Source: Pimelobacter simplex (GTDB taxonomy: Bacteria > Actinomycetota > Actinomycetes > Propionibacteriales > Nocardioidaceae). Taken from it: a DNA stretch of 64,000 bases. A model generated the notes under the pieces. That model saw nothing but the letters and a program-made list of their open reading frames with translations, was not told the DNA's origin and did not search any database. A program made the position numbers and the translations under genes. This document shows, one piece after another, positions 8,963 through 19,504 of the stretch. The stretch covers positions 62,001 to 126,000 of the forward strand of contig JADCLI010000005.1 in NCBI GenBank assembly GCA_016803235.1. Reading direction: 5' to 3'. How positions within the stretch are numbered: the first letter of the stretch is position 1; every line of letters begins with the position of its first letter.

Positions 8963-10093
8963 TCAGGGCAGGCCGGTGACCCGGGCCATCGTGGCCAGCT
9001 TGGCCCCGGTCTCGCGGACCTCGGCGGCCGGGTCCGACCCGGCGACGATGCCGGCGCCGGCGAACAGCCGCAGTCGCGGTCCGTCCATGACGGCCGCCCG
9101 GATGGTGACCGCGAACTCGCCGTCGCCGTACCGATCGACCCAGCCGACGCACCCGGCGAACCAGTCGCGCAGGTCGCCCTCGAGGTCGGCGATGACGGCG
9201 TTGGCCGCCGCGGTCGGCACGCCGCCGACCGCAGGGGTCGGGTGCAGCAGCTGGGCCAGGCGCAGCGCGCTCGGGCCGTCGACCGGGTCGGCGAGGCGGG
9301 CGTGGATCGGGGTGGCGAGGTGCCACACCGTGTCGGTCGAGAGCAGCTCCGGCGTCGCGGGGTACTCGATCTCGACGCAGACGTCCTTGAGCGCGTGCAC
9401 GATCGCCTCGACCACGAAGGCGTGCTCGGCGAGGTCCTTGGCCGACTGCTGCAGCTCGGCGGCCCGGCGGGCGTCCTCGTCGGGGTCGCCGGAGCGCGGC
9501 ACCGACCCGGCGAGCGGGGTGCAGGAGATGACCGCGCCTTCGCGACGCACCAGGAGCTCGGGGCTGGCACCGACCAGGATCGGGCCGACGCCGTCGGTCG
9601 AGGCGTCGAGGGGGACGCTGAACACGTACCGACCGGGCCGGGTCGTGAGCAGCCGGTCGATGATCTCGGCCGGCACCAGCGGCGGTGTGCTCACGACGTC
9701 GAGGCAACGGCCCAGGACGACCTTGTGCAGGTCGCCGCTGGCGATCTTCTCCAGCGCGGCGACCACCATGGCGGCGTACTCGTCGGGCGTGGGGAACTCG
9801 GTGACGTCGTAGGTCCGCTCCACGCTGGTGTCGGTGTCCGGACGCTGCAGGGCGTGCTCGGCGCCGGTCACGAAGTGCGCCAGGCCCGGCGCCCCGGCCG
9901 CGAAGGACAGCGCGCACAGCGCGCGCTCCCCCGGCTCCAGGTCGGCGACCACCTGGTCGGCCCACGCCGGATCGGCGCCGTCGGGCACCTCGGAGGTACG
10001 ACGCACCGCGCGCGCGACGTAGGCCTCCTCGCCGGAGGCGAACAGCATCGGCCTGGCCGCGAGAGCCGCTGGTGTGATCGGGTCCCGCGCCAT
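8963..10093 (-). CDS. isochorismate synthase
   Basis: This 376-residue protein is of the MenF/EntC/DhbC type, converting chorismate to isochorismate for menaquinone or siderophore synthesis. The chorismate-binding fold motifs are present: HKVVLGR near residue 145, GASPELLVRREG near 195, TPLAGSVPRSG near 210, PTPAVGGVP near 290 and AGAGIVAGSDPAAE near 350. No other menaquinone or siderophore genes lie nearby, so menF and entC cannot be told apart; housekeeping menaquinone synthesis is the simpler reading. It starts 200 nt after the window's map gene region in transcription order. Confidence 0.9.
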   Translation of the reverse strand: MARDPITPAALAARPMLFASGEEAYVARAVRRTSEVPDGADPAWADQVVADLEPGERALCALSFAAGAPGLAHFVTGAEHALQRPDTDTSVERTYDVTEFPTPDEYAAMVVAALEKIASGDLHKVVLGRCLDVVSTPPLVPAEIIDRLLTTRPGRYVFSVPLDASTDGVGPILVGASPELLVRREGAVISCTPLAGSVPRSGDPDEDARRAAELQQSAKDLAEHAFVVEAIVHALKDVCVEIEYPATPELLSTDTVWHLATPIHARLADPVDGPSALRLAQLLHPTPAVGGVPTAAANAVIADLEGDLRDWFAGCVGWVDRYGDGEFAVTIRAAVMDGPRLRLFAGAGIVAGSDPAAEVRETGAKLATMARVTGLP

Positions 10094-10103
10094 GGCCGCC
10101 AGC

Positions 10104-10946
10104 CTAGTCCTCGCCGCCGAAGGGGACGCCGAGCGCCTCCAGGCGGGCCCGCCCGCCGTCCTCGGCGGTCAGCACCCACACGCCGCGCTCGGTGAGGGCG
10201 AAGGTGTGCTCGTAGTGCGCCGCCCAGCTGCCGTCGGTGGTCACGACGGTCCACTCGTCGGCGGCGACGTCGCTGTCGTGCGTGCCGAGGGTGATCATCG
10301 GCTCGACGGCGAGGGCGGTGCCCTGACGCAGTCGCGGGCCGCGTCCGGGGCGGCCCTCGTTGGGGACGTCGGGCTCCATGTGCATGGAGGTGCCGATGCC
10401 GTGCCCGGTGTAGCCGTCGACGATGCCGTAGTCGCCCTGGCTGCGGACGTACGCCGCCACGGCGTGCGAGATGTCGCCGACGCGGCCGCCGGTCCGGGCT
10501 GCTGCGAGACCGCGCCACAGGGACTCCTCGGTGACCCGCATCAGCTCGGCCACCTCGTCGCGCACGGTGCCGACGGCGACGGTGATCGCGGCGTCACCGT
10601 GCCAGCCCTGGCCGGAGTCGTCGAAGACGATCGCGCCGCAGTCGATGGAGATCGCGTCGCCCTCGGCGAGCACCCTGCTGCCGGGGATGCCGTGCACGAC
10701 CTCGTCGTTGACCGACGCGCAGATGCTGGCGGGGAACGGCGGCTCGCCGTACCCGAGGAAGGACGGGACGGCGCCCTGCTCGCGGATGGTCTCCTCGGCG
10801 AGGGCGTCGAGCTCGGCGGTGGTGACGCCGGGGCGGACCGCGTCACGCAGACGTGCGAGCGTGCGACCGACCACGAGGCCGGCCGCACGCATCACGCGCA
10901 CCTGCTCCGGCGTCTTGATCTCGATCCGGTGCTGGTCGAAGAACAA
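10104..10946 (-). CDS. map: methionine aminopeptidase, type I
   Basis: This 280-residue enzyme removes the N-terminal Met from nascent proteins. The dinuclear metal and active-site motifs are visible: VNDEVVHGIPG, ISIDCGAIVFDDSGQGWHGD with both Asp ligands, GHGIGTSMHMEPDVPN, and TALAVEPMITLG. It lies 9 nt after adk in the standard secY-adk-map order. infA, which normally follows map, is about 8.9 kb away here. Confidence 0.96.
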   Translation of the reverse strand: MFFDQHRIEIKTPEQVRVMRAAGLVVGRTLARLRDAVRPGVTTAELDALAEETIREQGAVPSFLGYGEPPFPASICASVNDEVVHGIPGSRVLAEGDAISIDCGAIVFDDSGQGWHGDAAITVAVGTVRDEVAELMRVTEESLWRGLAAARTGGRVGDISHAVAAYVRSQGDYGIVDGYTGHGIGTSMHMEPDVPNEGRPGRGPRLRQGTALAVEPMITLGTHDSDVAADEWTVVTTDGSWAAHYEHTFALTERGVWVLTAEDGGRARLEALGVPFGGED

Positions 10947-10955
10947 GGGAGGCCG

Positions 10956-11531
10956 TCAGGACCGCGGGATGTCGTCGAGCGCGTCGAAGATCCGCTGCTG
11001 GACGTCGTCGATCTCGCCCATGCCGTCGACGGACACCACGAGGCCGCGCTCGGCGTACACCGCGATGAGGGGCTCGGTCTCCTCGGCGTAGACCTCGAGG
11101 CGTCGCCGGATGACGTCCTCGGTGTCGTCGGCGCGGCCCTCGATCTCGGCCCGCTTCAGCAGGCGGCCGACCACGGCCTCCTGGTCGACGGTCAGGCACA
11201 GCACCGCGTCGAGCCGGTGGCCGGTCGCGTCGATCATGCCGTCGAGCTCGGTGACCTGCGCCAGGGTACGCGGGTAGCCGTCGAGCAGGAAGCCCTTCTC
11301 GGCGTCCGGCTCGGCGATCCGGTCGCGGACCATGTTGTTGGTGACCTCGTCGGGCACGTACTCGCCGGCGTCCATGTAGCGCTTCGCCTCGATGCCGAGC
11401 GGGGTGCCCTGGCCGACGTTCGCGCGGAAGATGTCACCGGTGGAGATGGCCGGCACGCCGAAGTGGTCGGCGACGGCCTTCGCCTGGGTGCCCTTGCCGG
11501 CACCCGGCGGGCCCATGATCAGAAGCCTCAA
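10956..11531 (-). CDS. adk: adenylate kinase, short form
   Basis: This 191-residue enzyme catalyses AMP + ATP to 2 ADP. The P-loop GPPGAGKGT is at residues 7-15, and DGYPRTLAQ marks the AMP site. The length and lack of a Cys4 LID show the short, zinc-free type. I take the TTG at 11531 as start: it overlaps the secY stop as TTGA, gives the family N-terminus [15 protein letters not shown], and has GAAGGA about 8 nt upstream. Confidence 0.93.
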   Translation of the reverse strand: MRLLIMGPPGAGKGTQAKAVADHFGVPAISTGDIFRANVGQGTPLGIEAKRYMDAGEYVPDEVTNNMVRDRIAEPDAEKGFLLDGYPRTLAQVTELDGMIDATGHRLDAVLCLTVDQEAVVGRLLKRAEIEGRADDTEDVIRRRLEVYAEETEPLIAVYAERGLVVSVDGMGEIDDVQQRIFDALDDIPRS

Positions 11532-12841
11532 CGCAGGAATCCTTCGTAGTTGCGCTGCTGGAGCTGGCTCTCGATCTGCTTCACCGTGTCGAGCGCGACG
11601 CCGACCATGATCAGGATGGACGTGCCGCCGAACGGGAAGTTCTGGTTGGCATCGATCAGCACGAACGCGATCAGCGGTACGAGCGAGATCAGACCCAGGT
11701 AGAGAGCGCCCGGCAGCGTGATGCGGGACAGGACGTAGGACAGGTAGTCCTGGGTCGGCTTGCCCGCCCGGATCCCGGGGATGAAGCCGCCGTACTTCTT
11801 CATGTTGTCGGCCACCTCTTGCGGGTTGAAGGTGATCGACACGTAGAAGTAGGTGAAGAAGATGATCAGCAGGAAGTACGACGCCATGTGCACCGGGTGG
11901 CCCTGGTCGACGAGGTACTCGTTGACCCACCGGATGAACTGGTTGGGGTTCTCCTGGTTGAACTGGACCGCCATCGCCGGCAGGTAGAGCAGCGACGAGG
12001 CGAAGATGACGGGGATGATGCCCGCCTGGTTGACCTTGAGGGGGATGTAGGTCGAGCTGCCGCCGAACATCTTGCGGCCGACCATCCGGCGGGCGTACTG
12101 CACCGGGATCCGGCGCTGCGCCTGCTCGATGAAGATGACCGCGGCGACCAGGACGAGGCCGATCACGACCACGATGCCGAAGGTCCACCAGCCCTGGCTG
12201 ATCTTCACCTGCCACAAGGAGGCCGGGAAGGTCGCGACGACCTGGGTGAAGATCAGGATGGACATGCCGTTGCCGACACCGCGCTCGGTGATCAGCTCAC
12301 CGAGCCACATGATGACGGCGGTACCGGCGGTCATGGTGACGACCAGGACGAGGAAGGTCTTGGTGTCGTCGCTGTGCAGCAAGGGGTACAGCGAGCTGTC
12401 ACAGCCCTGCAGCAGGTTGCCGGTGCGCGCGAGCGCGACGATGCCGGTCGCCTGCAGCACGGCGAGGCCGAGGGTGAGGTAGCGGGTGTACTGCGTGATC
12501 TTGGTCTGACCGGCCTGGCCCTCCTTCTTGAGGGCCTCGAGCCGCGGGATCACCACGACGAGCAGCTGCAGGATGATGCTCGCGGTGATGTACGGCATGA
12601 TGCCGAGCGCGAAGATCGTCAGCTGGAGGAGCGCTCCACCGGAGAACAGGTTGACCAGGCTGTAGAGGCTGGCGTTGCTGCCTTCCTCGACCACCTTGAT
12701 GCACTTCTCCACGTTGGAGACGTGCACGCCAGGTGCCGGGATCTGCGATCCGGCCCTGAAGATGACGATGATCAACAGGACGAAGAGCAGCTTGCGCCGC
12801 AGGTCCGGGGTCCGGAAGGCGTTCACGAACGCGGTGAGCAC
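11528..12841 (-). CDS. secY: preprotein translocase subunit SecY
   Basis: This 437-residue, ten-helix channel subunit of the Sec translocon has a typical actinobacterial length. The N-terminus [20 protein letters not shown], the plug-region PAPGVHV, and the C-terminal motif [15 protein letters not shown] are family signatures. The start is GTG, with GAGGA upstream. A terminator separates it from rplO (12957-13004), so secY-adk-map probably has a promoter of its own in 12842-12956. Confidence 0.97.
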   Translation of the reverse strand: MLTAFVNAFRTPDLRRKLLFVLLIIVIFRAGSQIPAPGVHVSNVEKCIKVVEEGSNASLYSLVNLFSGGALLQLTIFALGIMPYITASIILQLLVVVIPRLEALKKEGQAGQTKITQYTRYLTLGLAVLQATGIVALARTGNLLQGCDSSLYPLLHSDDTKTFLVLVVTMTAGTAVIMWLGELITERGVGNGMSILIFTQVVATFPASLWQVKISQGWWTFGIVVVIGLVLVAAVIFIEQAQRRIPVQYARRMVGRKMFGGSSTYIPLKVNQAGIIPVIFASSLLYLPAMAVQFNQENPNQFIRWVNEYLVDQGHPVHMASYFLLIIFFTYFYVSITFNPQEVADNMKKYGGFIPGIRAGKPTQDYLSYVLSRITLPGALYLGLISLVPLIAFVLIDANQNFPFGGTSILIMVGVALDTVKQIESQLQQRNYEGFLR

Positions 12842-12956
12842 GCGGGTCCTCTTCTCTCATCGCTGGCCTTGTGGCCAGCGGGAAGCCTAACAGGGCGGTC
12901 ACAGCCCCCTGACGGGGTACGGCGAGCCTGCCGCGGAGCAGGTGGGGAGATGACAC

Positions 12957-13004
12957 GAGGGGCGCGGCGGGACCCGGGCAGAGCCCGGGACCGACGCGCC
13001 CCTC
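12957..13004 (-). terminator. GC-rich hairpin after rplO
   Basis: The outer arms GAGGGGCGCG and CGCGCCCCTC (10 bp) enclose CCCGGGC-AGA-GCCCGGG (7 bp, 3-nt loop), with a short internal mismatch. It begins 10 nt after the rplO stop codon. No U-tract follows, which is common for actinobacterial terminators. It probably ends or attenuates the S10-spc transcript before secY. Confidence 0.75.
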
Positions 13005-13013
13005 GCAGCGCCA

Positions 13014-13460
13014 TCACAGGACCGTGACGGTCCCGCCGGCGCCCTCGATCTTCTCCTTGGCCGATGCCGAGAACGCGTGCGCGCTCACCGACACCTTGAC
13101 CGTCAGGTCACCCTGGCCGAGCACCTTGACGAGCTCGCCCTTGCGGACGGCGCCCTTGGCGACCAGCGTCTCCGGGGTGACGTCGCCGCCCTCGGGGAAC
13201 AGCGAGCTGATCCGGTCGAGGTTGACGACCTGGAAGGTCACCTTGAAGGGGTTCTTGAAGCCCTTGAGCTTCGGGAGCCGCATGTGCAGCGGCATCTGGC
13301 CACCCTCGAACGCGACCGGGACCTGGTAGCGGGCCTTGGTGCCCTTCGTACCACGACCGGCGGTCTTGCCCTTGGAGCCCTCACCACGACCCACGCGGGT
13401 CTTGGCGGTCTTGGCACCCGGCGCGGGGCGCAGGTGGTGCAGCTTGAGCGTCATTGTCAC
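13014..13460 (-). CDS. rplO: 50S ribosomal protein L15
   Basis: This 148-residue protein is an assembly protein of the large subunit. The start [20 protein letters not shown] and the glycine-rich [17 protein letters not shown] are diagnostic. Its ATG overlaps the rpmD stop as ATGA. A terminator hairpin follows directly. Confidence 0.98.
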   Translation of the reverse strand: MTMTLKLHHLRPAPGAKTAKTRVGRGEGSKGKTAGRGTKGTKARYQVPVAFEGGQMPLHMRLPKLKGFKNPFKVTFQVVNLDRISSLFPEGGDVTPETLVAKGAVRKGELVKVLGQGDLTVKVSVSAHAFSASAKEKIEGAGGTVTVL

Positions 13461-13645
13461 TCGCCTCCGACGACCTCGACCGTCACCAGGTGACGGACGG
13501 TGTGGACCATGCCCCGGATCTCGGGACGGTCCTCCTTGATCACGACGTCGCCGATCCGCTTGAGACCGAGGCTGCGCAGCGTCTCACGCTGGTTGGCCTT
13601 GGTGCCGATCTTCGACTTGGTCTGCTGGACCTTCAGCTGTGCCAT
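13457..13645 (-). CDS. rpmD: 50S ribosomal protein L30
   Basis: This 62-residue protein ([20 protein letters not shown] at the start, ending [10 protein letters not shown]) matches L30 in length and sequence. Its ATG shares one base with the rpsE stop (TGATG). The longer open frame in the same register is not needed, since rpsE occupies that sequence. Confidence 0.96.
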   Translation of the reverse strand: MAQLKVQQTKSKIGTKANQRETLRSLGLKRIGDVVIKEDRPEIRGMVHTVRHLVTVEVVGGE

Positions 13646-14289
13646 CAGACCGACACCGCCTCGGGGGCCGAGGCCTTGGCGGCGGCCGCAGCGGCCTCGC
13701 CCTCGGCCTTGGCCTTGAGCAGCGCCGCCGGAGCGACGTGCTCGACCGGCAGACCACGACGCGCGGCCACCGACTCGGGCTGCTCCAGCATCTGGAGCGC
13801 CGCGACGGTCGCGTGCACGATGTTGATCTGGTTCGACGAGCCCAGCGACTTGCTGAGCACGTCGTGGATGCCGGCGCACTCGAGAACCGCGCGCACCGGG
13901 CCACCGGCGATCACACCGGTACCGGGCGCGGCCGGGCGCAGGAACACCACGCCGGCAGCCTTCTCGCCCTGGACCGGGTGCGGGATCGTGCCCTGGACGC
14001 GGGGGACGCGGAAGAAGTTCTTCTTCGCCTCCTCGACGCCCTTGGCGATCGCCGCGGGAACTTCCTTGGCCTTGCCGTAGCCGACACCGACCAGACCGTC
14101 GCCGTCACCCACGATCACGAGGGCGGTGAAGCTGAAGCGACGACCACCCTTCACGACCTTGGCGACGCGGTTGATCGCGACGACGCGCTCGACGTACTGG
14201 CTCTTCTCGGCGCCGCCACGGCCGCCGTCGCGACCGCCACGGCCACCACGGTCGCCGCCCGAACGCTGTCCGCGCTGGGGTCCGCTCAT
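13645..14289 (-). CDS. rpsE: 30S ribosomal protein S5
   Basis: This 214-residue protein has the S5 double-stranded RNA-binding core ([20 protein letters not shown], then [14 protein letters not shown]). The first 27 residues are an Arg/Gly-rich extension common in actinobacteria, and the tail is Ala-rich. S5 works in decoding accuracy and mRNA unwinding at the entry channel. It lies between rplR and rpmD. Confidence 0.97.
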   Translation of the reverse strand: MSGPQRGQRSGGDRGGRGGRDGGRGGAEKSQYVERVVAINRVAKVVKGGRRFSFTALVIVGDGDGLVGVGYGKAKEVPAAIAKGVEEAKKNFFRVPRVQGTIPHPVQGEKAAGVVFLRPAAPGTGVIAGGPVRAVLECAGIHDVLSKSLGSSNQINIVHATVAALQMLEQPESVAARRGLPVEHVAPAALLKAKAEGEAAAAAAKASAPEAVSV

Positions 14290-14314
14290 GATTTCTCCTC
14301 AGTCCTGTTCGCGG

Positions 14315-14704
14315 TCAGAAGGTCAGGCCGCCCTCGCGGGCGCCATCTGCCAGGGCCGCGATGCGACCGTGATACTTGTTGCCCGACCGGTCGAAGACGA
14401 CCGACTCGACGCCCTGCTCCTTGGCGCGGGCGGCGACGAGCTCGCCGACCTTCTTCGCCTTGGCGGTCTTGTCGCCGTCGAAGGCGCGCAGGTCGCCCTC
14501 GAGGGTCGAGGCCGACACGAGGGTCTTGCCGACCAGGTCGTCGACGACCTGCGCGGTGATGTGCTTGCTCGACCGGGTGACCACCAGGCGCGGACGCTCG
14601 GCGGTACCGGAGATCTTCTTGCGACCGCGGATCTGGCGGCGCAGCTTGGAGCTGGCGCGAGCCGAGAGGTTCCGCTGGTGCTTGAGGGTGATCGCCATGG
14701 TCAC
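14315..14704 (-). CDS. rplR: 50S ribosomal protein L18
   Basis: This 129-residue 5S rRNA-binding protein has motifs [13 protein letters not shown] near the middle and the C-terminal [20 protein letters not shown]. Its start overlaps the rplF stop by 4 nt (ATGA). Length is slightly above the family norm because of a basic N-terminus. Confidence 0.97.
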   Translation of the reverse strand: MTMAITLKHQRNLSARASSKLRRQIRGRKKISGTAERPRLVVTRSSKHITAQVVDDLVGKTLVSASTLEGDLRAFDGDKTAKAKKVGELVAARAKEQGVESVVFDRSGNKYHGRIAALADGAREGGLTF

Positions 14705-15240
14705 TTACCAGCCTTTCCGACCTTGCGACGGACGTGCTCGCCGGCGTACCGGACGCCCTTGCCCTTGTACGGCTCGGGCTTGCGGAGCTTGCGGATGTTG
14801 GCGGCGACCTCGCCGACCAGCTGCTTGTCGATGCCGACGACGCCGAGCTTGGTCGGGCCCTCCACCGTGAAGGTGATGCCCTCGGGGGCGTCGAAGATGA
14901 TCGGGTGCGAGTAGCCGAGCTGGAACTCCAGCTGGGTCGGGCCCTTCGACAGGACGCGGTAGCCCACGCCCACGATCTCGAGCTTCTTCTCGTAGCCCTC
15001 GGTCACGCCGATGACCATGTTGTTGAGGAGCGTGCGGCTCAGGCCGTGGTAGGCCTTCGAGAGCCGCTCGTCGTCGGGACGCTTGACGTCGAGGACGCCC
15101 TCGCCCTTCTCCACGGTGATCGGAGCGACGACGGTGTGGCTCAGGGTGCCCTTCGGGCCCTTGATCGTGACGTCGGAGCCGTTGATCTGGACGTCGACCC
15201 CAGCCGGGACCGGGACGGGGAGCTTGCCGATGCGCGACAT
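14701..15240 (-). CDS. rplF: 50S ribosomal protein L6
   Basis: This 179-residue protein has two repeated L6 folds. It starts [18 protein letters not shown] and ends with the highly conserved [21 protein letters not shown] use the ATG at 15240 rather than an upstream in-frame start because it gives the family N-terminus and has a GGAGAGAGAAG-like site before it. Confidence 0.97.
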   Translation of the reverse strand: MSRIGKLPVPVPAGVDVQINGSDVTIKGPKGTLSHTVVAPITVEKGEGVLDVKRPDDERLSKAYHGLSRTLLNNMVIGVTEGYEKKLEIVGVGYRVLSKGPTQLEFQLGYSHPIIFDAPEGITFTVEGPTKLGVVGIDKQLVGEVAANIRKLRKPEPYKGKGVRYAGEHVRRKVGKAGK

Positions 15241-15262
15241 GTTCTTCTCTCTCCTTCCCTTG

Positions 15263-15667
15263 TCACCAGACGTAGGCGAGGACTTCCCCACCCACGCCCT
15301 TCTGGTTGGCCTGGCGGTCGGTCAGCAGACCCTGGCTGGTCGAGATGATCGCCACGCCCAGGCCGCCGAGAACCTTCGGCAGACCGGTGTGCTTGGCGTA
15401 CACCCGCAGGCCGGGCTTGCTGATGCGGCGGACACCGGCGAGCGAGCGCTCGCGGTTGCGGCCGTACTTGAGGGTGACGGTCAGCAGCTTGCCGACGCCG
15501 TTCTCGTTGTCGGCGACCGCGTAGGAGGTGATGTAGCCCTCCTGCTTGAGGATCTCCGCGACGCCTTCCTTGAGCTTGCTGTACGGCATGGTCACCGCGT
15601 CGTGGTACGCCTGGTTGGCGTTGCGCAGACGCGTGAGCATGTCTGCGATCGGGTCAGTCATCGTCAT
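15263..15667 (-). CDS. rpsH: 30S ribosomal protein S8
   Basis: This protein of 134 residues starts [20 protein letters not shown]; a second ATG two codons in would give the commoner 132-residue form. The C-terminal [20 protein letters not shown] is diagnostic. S8 binds the central domain of 16S rRNA and, in enteric bacteria, represses its own operon; no such leader is evident here. GAAAGAAC lies 8-12 nt before the first ATG. Confidence 0.96.
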   Translation of the reverse strand: MTMTDPIADMLTRLRNANQAYHDAVTMPYSKLKEGVAEILKQEGYITSYAVADNENGVGKLLTVTLKYGRNRERSLAGVRRISKPGLRVYAKHTGLPKVLGGLGVAIISTSQGLLTDRQANQKGVGGEVLAYVW

Positions 15668-15732
15668 GATGTGTGTTCTTTCTGCTGTGGTTTCCACCCG
15701 CTCGCGGCAGGTGGACCTTCAACGGTTGGGTG

Positions 15733-15918
15733 TTACCAGCTCGACTTGGTGACGCCGGGCAGCTCGCCGCGGTGGGCCATCTCCCGCAGGCAGATCCGGC
15801 ACAGGCCGAACTTGCGGTAGACCGCCTTGGGCCGGCCGCACCGCTGGCAGCGGGTGTAGCCGCGCACCGCGAACTTGGGCTTGCGGGCCGCCTTGACCTT
15901 GAGCGCAGTCTTCGCCAT
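15733..15918 (-). CDS. rpsN: 30S ribosomal protein S14, type Z
   Basis: This 61-residue protein is the short, zinc-binding form. The ligands are C24, C27, C40 and C43 (CQRC and CRIC). It ends LPGVTKSSW as expected. A type Z copy within the spc operon is the normal actinobacterial arrangement; a zinc-free copy, if present, would be elsewhere. Confidence 0.97.
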
Positions 15919-15919
15919 G

Positions 15920-16489
15920 TCAGTTCTCCTTGAACGGGAAGCCGAGCTGCTTCAGCAGCGCGCGCCCCTGCTCGTCGTTGGTCGCCGTGGTGACGATGGT
16001 GATGTCCATGCCCCGCTGGCGGTCGACCTTGTCCTGGTCGATCTCGTGGAACATGACCTGCTCGGTCAGGCCGAACGTGTAGTTGCCGCGGCCGTCGAAC
16101 TGCTTCGGCGACAGGCCACGGAAGTCACGGATGCGCGGGAGGGCGAGCGCCAGCAGGCGGTCGAGGAACTCCCACATGCGGTCGCCCCGCAGCGTCACGT
16201 GCGTGCCGATCGGCATGCCCTCGCGCAGCTTGAACTGGGCGATGGACTTGCGCGCCTTGGTCACGGCCGGCTTCTGGCCCGTGATCGCGGTGAGGTCGCG
16301 GATCGCGCCCTCGATCAGCTTCGAGTCGCGGGCGGCCTCGCCGACACCCATGTTGACCACGATCTTGACCAGACCAGGGACCTGCATGACGTTGGCGATC
16401 TCGAACTCGTCCTTCAGCGCCGGGAGGATCTCCTCGCGGTACTTCGTCTTGAGCCGAGGGGTGACCTTCTCGATGGTGGTCTCGCTCAT
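15920..16489 (-). CDS. rplE: 50S ribosomal protein L5
   Basis: This 189-residue 5S rRNA-binding protein has the core [16 protein letters not shown] near residue 40 and [20 protein letters not shown]. The ATG at 16489 ([20 protein letters not shown]) gives the family N-terminus. The in-frame sequence upstream belongs to rplX. The gap to rplX is 1 nt and to rpsN 1 nt. Confidence 0.97.
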
Positions 16490-16490
16490 C

Positions 16491-16886
16491 TCAGATCTCC
16501 TTCCCGGTCTTGCGGGAGATGCGCACGCTGCGCGTCGAGGGGTACTCCGAACCGTCGGGGCGACGCTTCGTGACGTCGACTCGCTTGTAGCCGACCTTGG
16601 TGACGCCGTCACCCTCGACCAGCATCACGTTGGAGACGTGGATGGGGGCCTCGGTGGTGATGATGCCGCCGGTGTTGCCGGAGCGCCCACCCTGGTCGAC
16701 GACCTTGGTGTGCTTCTTGATCCGGTTGACACCCTCGACGATCACGCGCTCCTCCTCACGGAGGACCTTGATGATCTTGCCCTCGGCGCCCTTGTCCTTG
16801 CCGGCGATGACCTTGACGGTGTCGCCCTTCTTGACGCGCAGGTTGGGCTTCTTGCGAACCTGCTCGGACTTCTTGCGGGCAGCCAT
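16491..16886 (-). CDS. rplX: 50S ribosomal protein L24
   Basis: This 131-residue protein carries the KOW motif region [20 protein letters not shown], as expected for L24, an early large-subunit assembly protein. The ATG at 16886 shares one base with the rplN stop (TGATG) and has GGAGGT at ideal spacing. A GTG one codon upstream is also open but less favoured. Confidence 0.96.
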   Translation of the reverse strand: MAARKKSEQVRKKPNLRVKKGDTVKVIAGKDKGAEGKIIKVLREEERVIVEGVNRIKKHTKVVDQGGRSGNTGGIITTEAPIHVSNVMLVEGDGVTKVGYKRVDVTKRRPDGSEYPSTRSVRISRKTGKEI

Positions 16887-17254
16887 CACAGCACCTCCGG
16901 AGCCAGCGAGATGATCTTCATGAACTTCTTCTCACGCAGCTCACGACCGACGGGGCCGAAGATGCGGGTACCGCGCGGCTCGCCGTCGTTCTTGAGGATC
17001 ACCGCCGCGTTCTCGTCGAAGCGGATGTACGAACCGTCGGGGCGACGGCGCTCCTTGACGGTGCGCACGACGACGGCCTTGACGACCTCGCCCTTCTTGA
17101 CGTTGCCGCCGGGAATGGCGTCCTTGACGGTGGCGACGATGACGTCACCGATCCCGGCGTAGCGACGACCGGAGCCGCCGAGCACCCGGATGCAAAGGAT
17201 CTCCTTGGCACCGGTGTTGTCGGCGACCTTGAGTCGCGACTCCTGCTGAATCAT
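16886..17254 (-). CDS. rplN: 50S ribosomal protein L14
   Basis: This 122-residue protein has standard L14 length. The start [20 protein letters not shown] and the end [12 protein letters not shown] are diagnostic. It forms part of the intersubunit bridge with 16S rRNA. The 66-nt gap to rpsQ is the longest between neighbours in this part of the operon. Confidence 0.98.
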   Translation of the reverse strand: MIQQESRLKVADNTGAKEILCIRVLGGSGRRYAGIGDVIVATVKDAIPGGNVKKGEVVKAVVVRTVKERRRPDGSYIRFDENAAVILKNDGEPRGTRIFGPVGRELREKKFMKIISLAPEVL

Positions 17255-17320
17255 CGATTTCTCCTGGTTGTCGTGCCGGTTCTCAGACCCACACGGGACC
17301 TGAGCCTGGCCGAACGGGAA

Positions 17321-17593
17321 TTACTTGGCGCGCTCGAGGATCTCCACCACGCGCCAGCGCTTGGTGGCAGACAGCGGGCGGGTCTCCATGATGAGGACGC
17401 GGTCGCCGACGCCGGCCTCGTTCTGCTCGTCGTGGGCCTTGAGCCGCGTGTTGCGGCGCATGACCTTGCCGTACAGAGCGTGCTTGACGCGGTCCTCGAC
17501 GGACACGACCACGGTCTTGTCCATCTTGTCGCTGACCACGAGACCCTCGCGGGTCTTGCGGGCGTTGCGCGCGGTCTCAGTCGACTCGCTCAT
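17321..17593 (-). CDS. rpsQ: 30S ribosomal protein S17
   Basis: This 90-residue OB-fold protein has an actinobacterial N-terminal extension ([17 protein letters not shown]) and the core [20 protein letters not shown]. Its ATG shares a base with the rpmC stop. S17 binds the 5' domain of 16S rRNA. Confidence 0.97.
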   Translation of the reverse strand: MSESTETARNARKTREGLVVSDKMDKTVVVSVEDRVKHALYGKVMRRNTRLKAHDEQNEAGVGDRVLIMETRPLSATKRWRVVEILERAK

Positions 17594-17829
17594 CAGTTCT
17601 CCTCCTCCGAACCCGGGGCGGTCCGGATGCCGAGCTCGCGCTCACGCACCACGGTGTAGATCCGGGCGATGTCCTTCTTGACCGTGCGGAGCCGACCGTG
17701 GCTCTCCAGCTGGCCCGTGGCCGCCTGGAAGCGGAGGTTGAACAGCTCCTCCTTGGCCTCCCGGAGCTTGGCCTCCAGGTCGACGTCGTTGAGCTCGTCC
17801 AGCTCGTGGGCGCGGATGACGTTCGCCAT
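17593..17829 (-). CDS. rpmC: 50S ribosomal protein L29
   Basis: This 78-residue helical protein starts [20 protein letters not shown], with the family core [20 protein letters not shown]29 lies at the tunnel exit near the trigger factor site. It overlaps rplP and rpsQ by one base on each side. Confidence 0.97.
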   Translation of the reverse strand: MANVIRAHELDELNDVDLEAKLREAKEELFNLRFQAATGQLESHGRLRTVKKDIARIYTVVRERELGIRTAPGSEEEN

Positions 17830-18248
17830 CAGAACTCACCAGCCTCTCGCGTGATGAAACGGGCCTTCATGGGCAGCTTGTGGATCGCACGACGCATGGC
17901 CTCGCGAGCGATGTCCTCCGGGACGCCGGAGAGCTCGAACATGACGCGGCCGGGCTTGACGTTGGCGACCCACCACTCGGGGGAACCCTTACCGGAACCC
18001 ATGCGGGTCTCGGCGGGCTTCTTGGTCAGCGGGCGGTCCGGGTAGATGTTGATCCAGACCTTTCCGCCACGCTTGATGTGGCGGGTCATCGCGATACGGG
18101 CCGACTCGATCTGGCGGTTGGTGACGTACGCACCCTCCAGCGCCTGGATACCGAAGTCACCGAACGCGAGCGACGTACCGCCCTTGGCAGCACCCGACCG
18201 CTTGGGGTGGTGCTGCTTGCGGTGCTTGACGCGACGCGGCATCAACAT
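17829..18248 (-). CDS. rplP: 50S ribosomal protein L16
   Basis: This 139-residue protein starts [19 protein letters not shown] and contains [20 protein letters not shown], the loop near the A-site tRNA elbow. Length and order after rpsC are standard, with a 3-nt gap to rpsC. Confidence 0.98.
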   Translation of the reverse strand: MLMPRRVKHRKQHHPKRSGAAKGGTSLAFGDFGIQALEGAYVTNRQIESARIAMTRHIKRGGKVWINIYPDRPLTKKPAETRMGSGKGSPEWWVANVKPGRVMFELSGVPEDIAREAMRRAIHKLPMKARFITREAGEF

Positions 18249-18251
18249 GGG

Positions 18252-19085
18252 TCAGGACTCCGTTCCGGTGGTCGGCTCCACCGCGGTGGCCTCGGGGTTG
18301 CTCTCCACGGCGGGAGCGGCACCCTCGGCGTTGCGGTCCGAGCGGTTCGGGCGGTCGCCGCGCGACCCACGGGTCGGGCGGTCCCCACCACGGCTGGGGC
18401 GGCCGCCGCGACCGGGAACGCCGGCGCGGGCAGCAGCCTGGGCCTGGCGCTCGGCACGCGTGCCGGCGACCTCACCCTTGTAGATCCAGACCTTCACGCC
18501 GATGCGGCCGAAGGTCGTGCGGGCCTCGTAGAAGCCGTAGTCGATGTCGGCACGCAGCGTGTGCAGCGGGACGCGACCCTCGCGGTAGAACTCGGTGCGC
18601 GACATCTCGGCGCCGTTGAGGCGGCCGGAGCACTGGATCCGGATGCCCTTGGCACCGGAACGCATCGAGGTCTGCATGGCCTTGCGCATCGCGCGGCGGA
18701 ACTGCACGCGACCCGACAGCTGCTCGGCGACGCCCTGGGCGACCAGCTGCGCGTCGATCTCGGGGTTCTTGACCTCGAGGATGTTCAGCTGGACCTGCTT
18801 GCCGGTCAGCTTCTCGAGCTCGCCGCGGATGCGGTCGGCCTCGGCGCCACGGCGGCCGATGACGATGCCCGGACGCGCGGTGTGGATGTCGACGCGGACC
18901 CGGTCACGGGTGCGCTCGATCTCGACCTTGGCGATACCGGCCCGCTCCATGCCCTTGCTGAGCAGCTTGCGGATCGCGACGTCCTCGCCGACGTAGGACT
19001 TGTACAGCTTGTCGGCGTACCAACGCGACTTGTGGTCGGTCGAGATGCCGAGGCGGAAGCCGTTCGGGTTGATCTTCTGACCCAT
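18252..19085 (-). CDS. rpsC: 30S ribosomal protein S3
   Basis: This 277-residue protein has an N-terminal KH domain and the S3 C-terminal domain, with [15 protein letters not shown] at the start and [20 protein letters not shown] in the KH region. After about residue 225 it has a disordered Arg/Gly/Asp-rich tail typical of high-GC actinobacteria. The ATG shares one base with the rplV stop (TAATG). Confidence 0.97.
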   Translation of the reverse strand: MGQKINPNGFRLGISTDHKSRWYADKLYKSYVGEDVAIRKLLSKGMERAGIAKVEIERTRDRVRVDIHTARPGIVIGRRGAEADRIRGELEKLTGKQVQLNILEVKNPEIDAQLVAQGVAEQLSGRVQFRRAMRKAMQTSMRSGAKGIRIQCSGRLNGAEMSRTEFYREGRVPLHTLRADIDYGFYEARTTFGRIGVKVWIYKGEVAGTRAERQAQAAARAGVPGRGGRPSRGGDRPTRGSRGDRPNRSDRNAEGAAPAVESNPEATAVEPTTGTES

Positions 19086-19504
19086 TACTTCTTGCCCTTC
19101 TTCGCGACGACATCGGCCGGCTGGACCGCGATGGTGATGTGGCTGGTGCGCTTGTTGATCCGGGTGGCCCGGCCCTGCGCACGCGGACGCCACCGCTTCA
19201 TCGTCGGACCCTCGTCGACCCGCGCGACCGAGACGACCAGGTCGCCGGTGGCGAGGCCCTCGGTGGTCGCGGCGTTCGCGACGGCGCTCTGCAGCACCTT
19301 GTAGACGGTCTCGGAGGCCGACTGCGGCGCGAACTGCAGCAGCGTCAGCGCCTCGTCGGCGGGCAGGCCGCGGACCAGGTCGACGACGCGGCGCGCCTTC
19401 ATCGGGGTGATCCGCACGAAGCGGGCGGTCGCGAACGCGCCGGGCTCGTCGCCCAGGAGGGACTCGCGGCGCGCGCTGACGCGGTTGCGCTCAGTGGTGC
19501 TCAT
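19085..19504 (-). CDS. rplV: 50S ribosomal protein L22
   Basis: This 139-residue protein has the L22 core [20 protein letters not shown] and the tunnel hairpin region [21 protein letters not shown]22 lines the exit tunnel and is a macrolide resistance site. It overlaps rpsS by 4 nt. The first 27 residues are a family-variable extension. Confidence 0.97.
   Translation of the reverse strand: MSTTERNRVSARRESLLGDEPGAFATARFVRITPMKARRVVDLVRGLPADEALTLLQFAPQSASETVYKVLQSAVANAATTEGLATGDLVVSVARVDEGPTMKRWRPRAQGRATRINKRTSHITIAVQPADVVAKKGKK

Noticed and set aside
8963..10093. A siderophore cluster around isochorismate synthase
   Set aside because: No adenylation, isochorismatase or peptide synthetase genes are nearby; the neighbours are terC and map.
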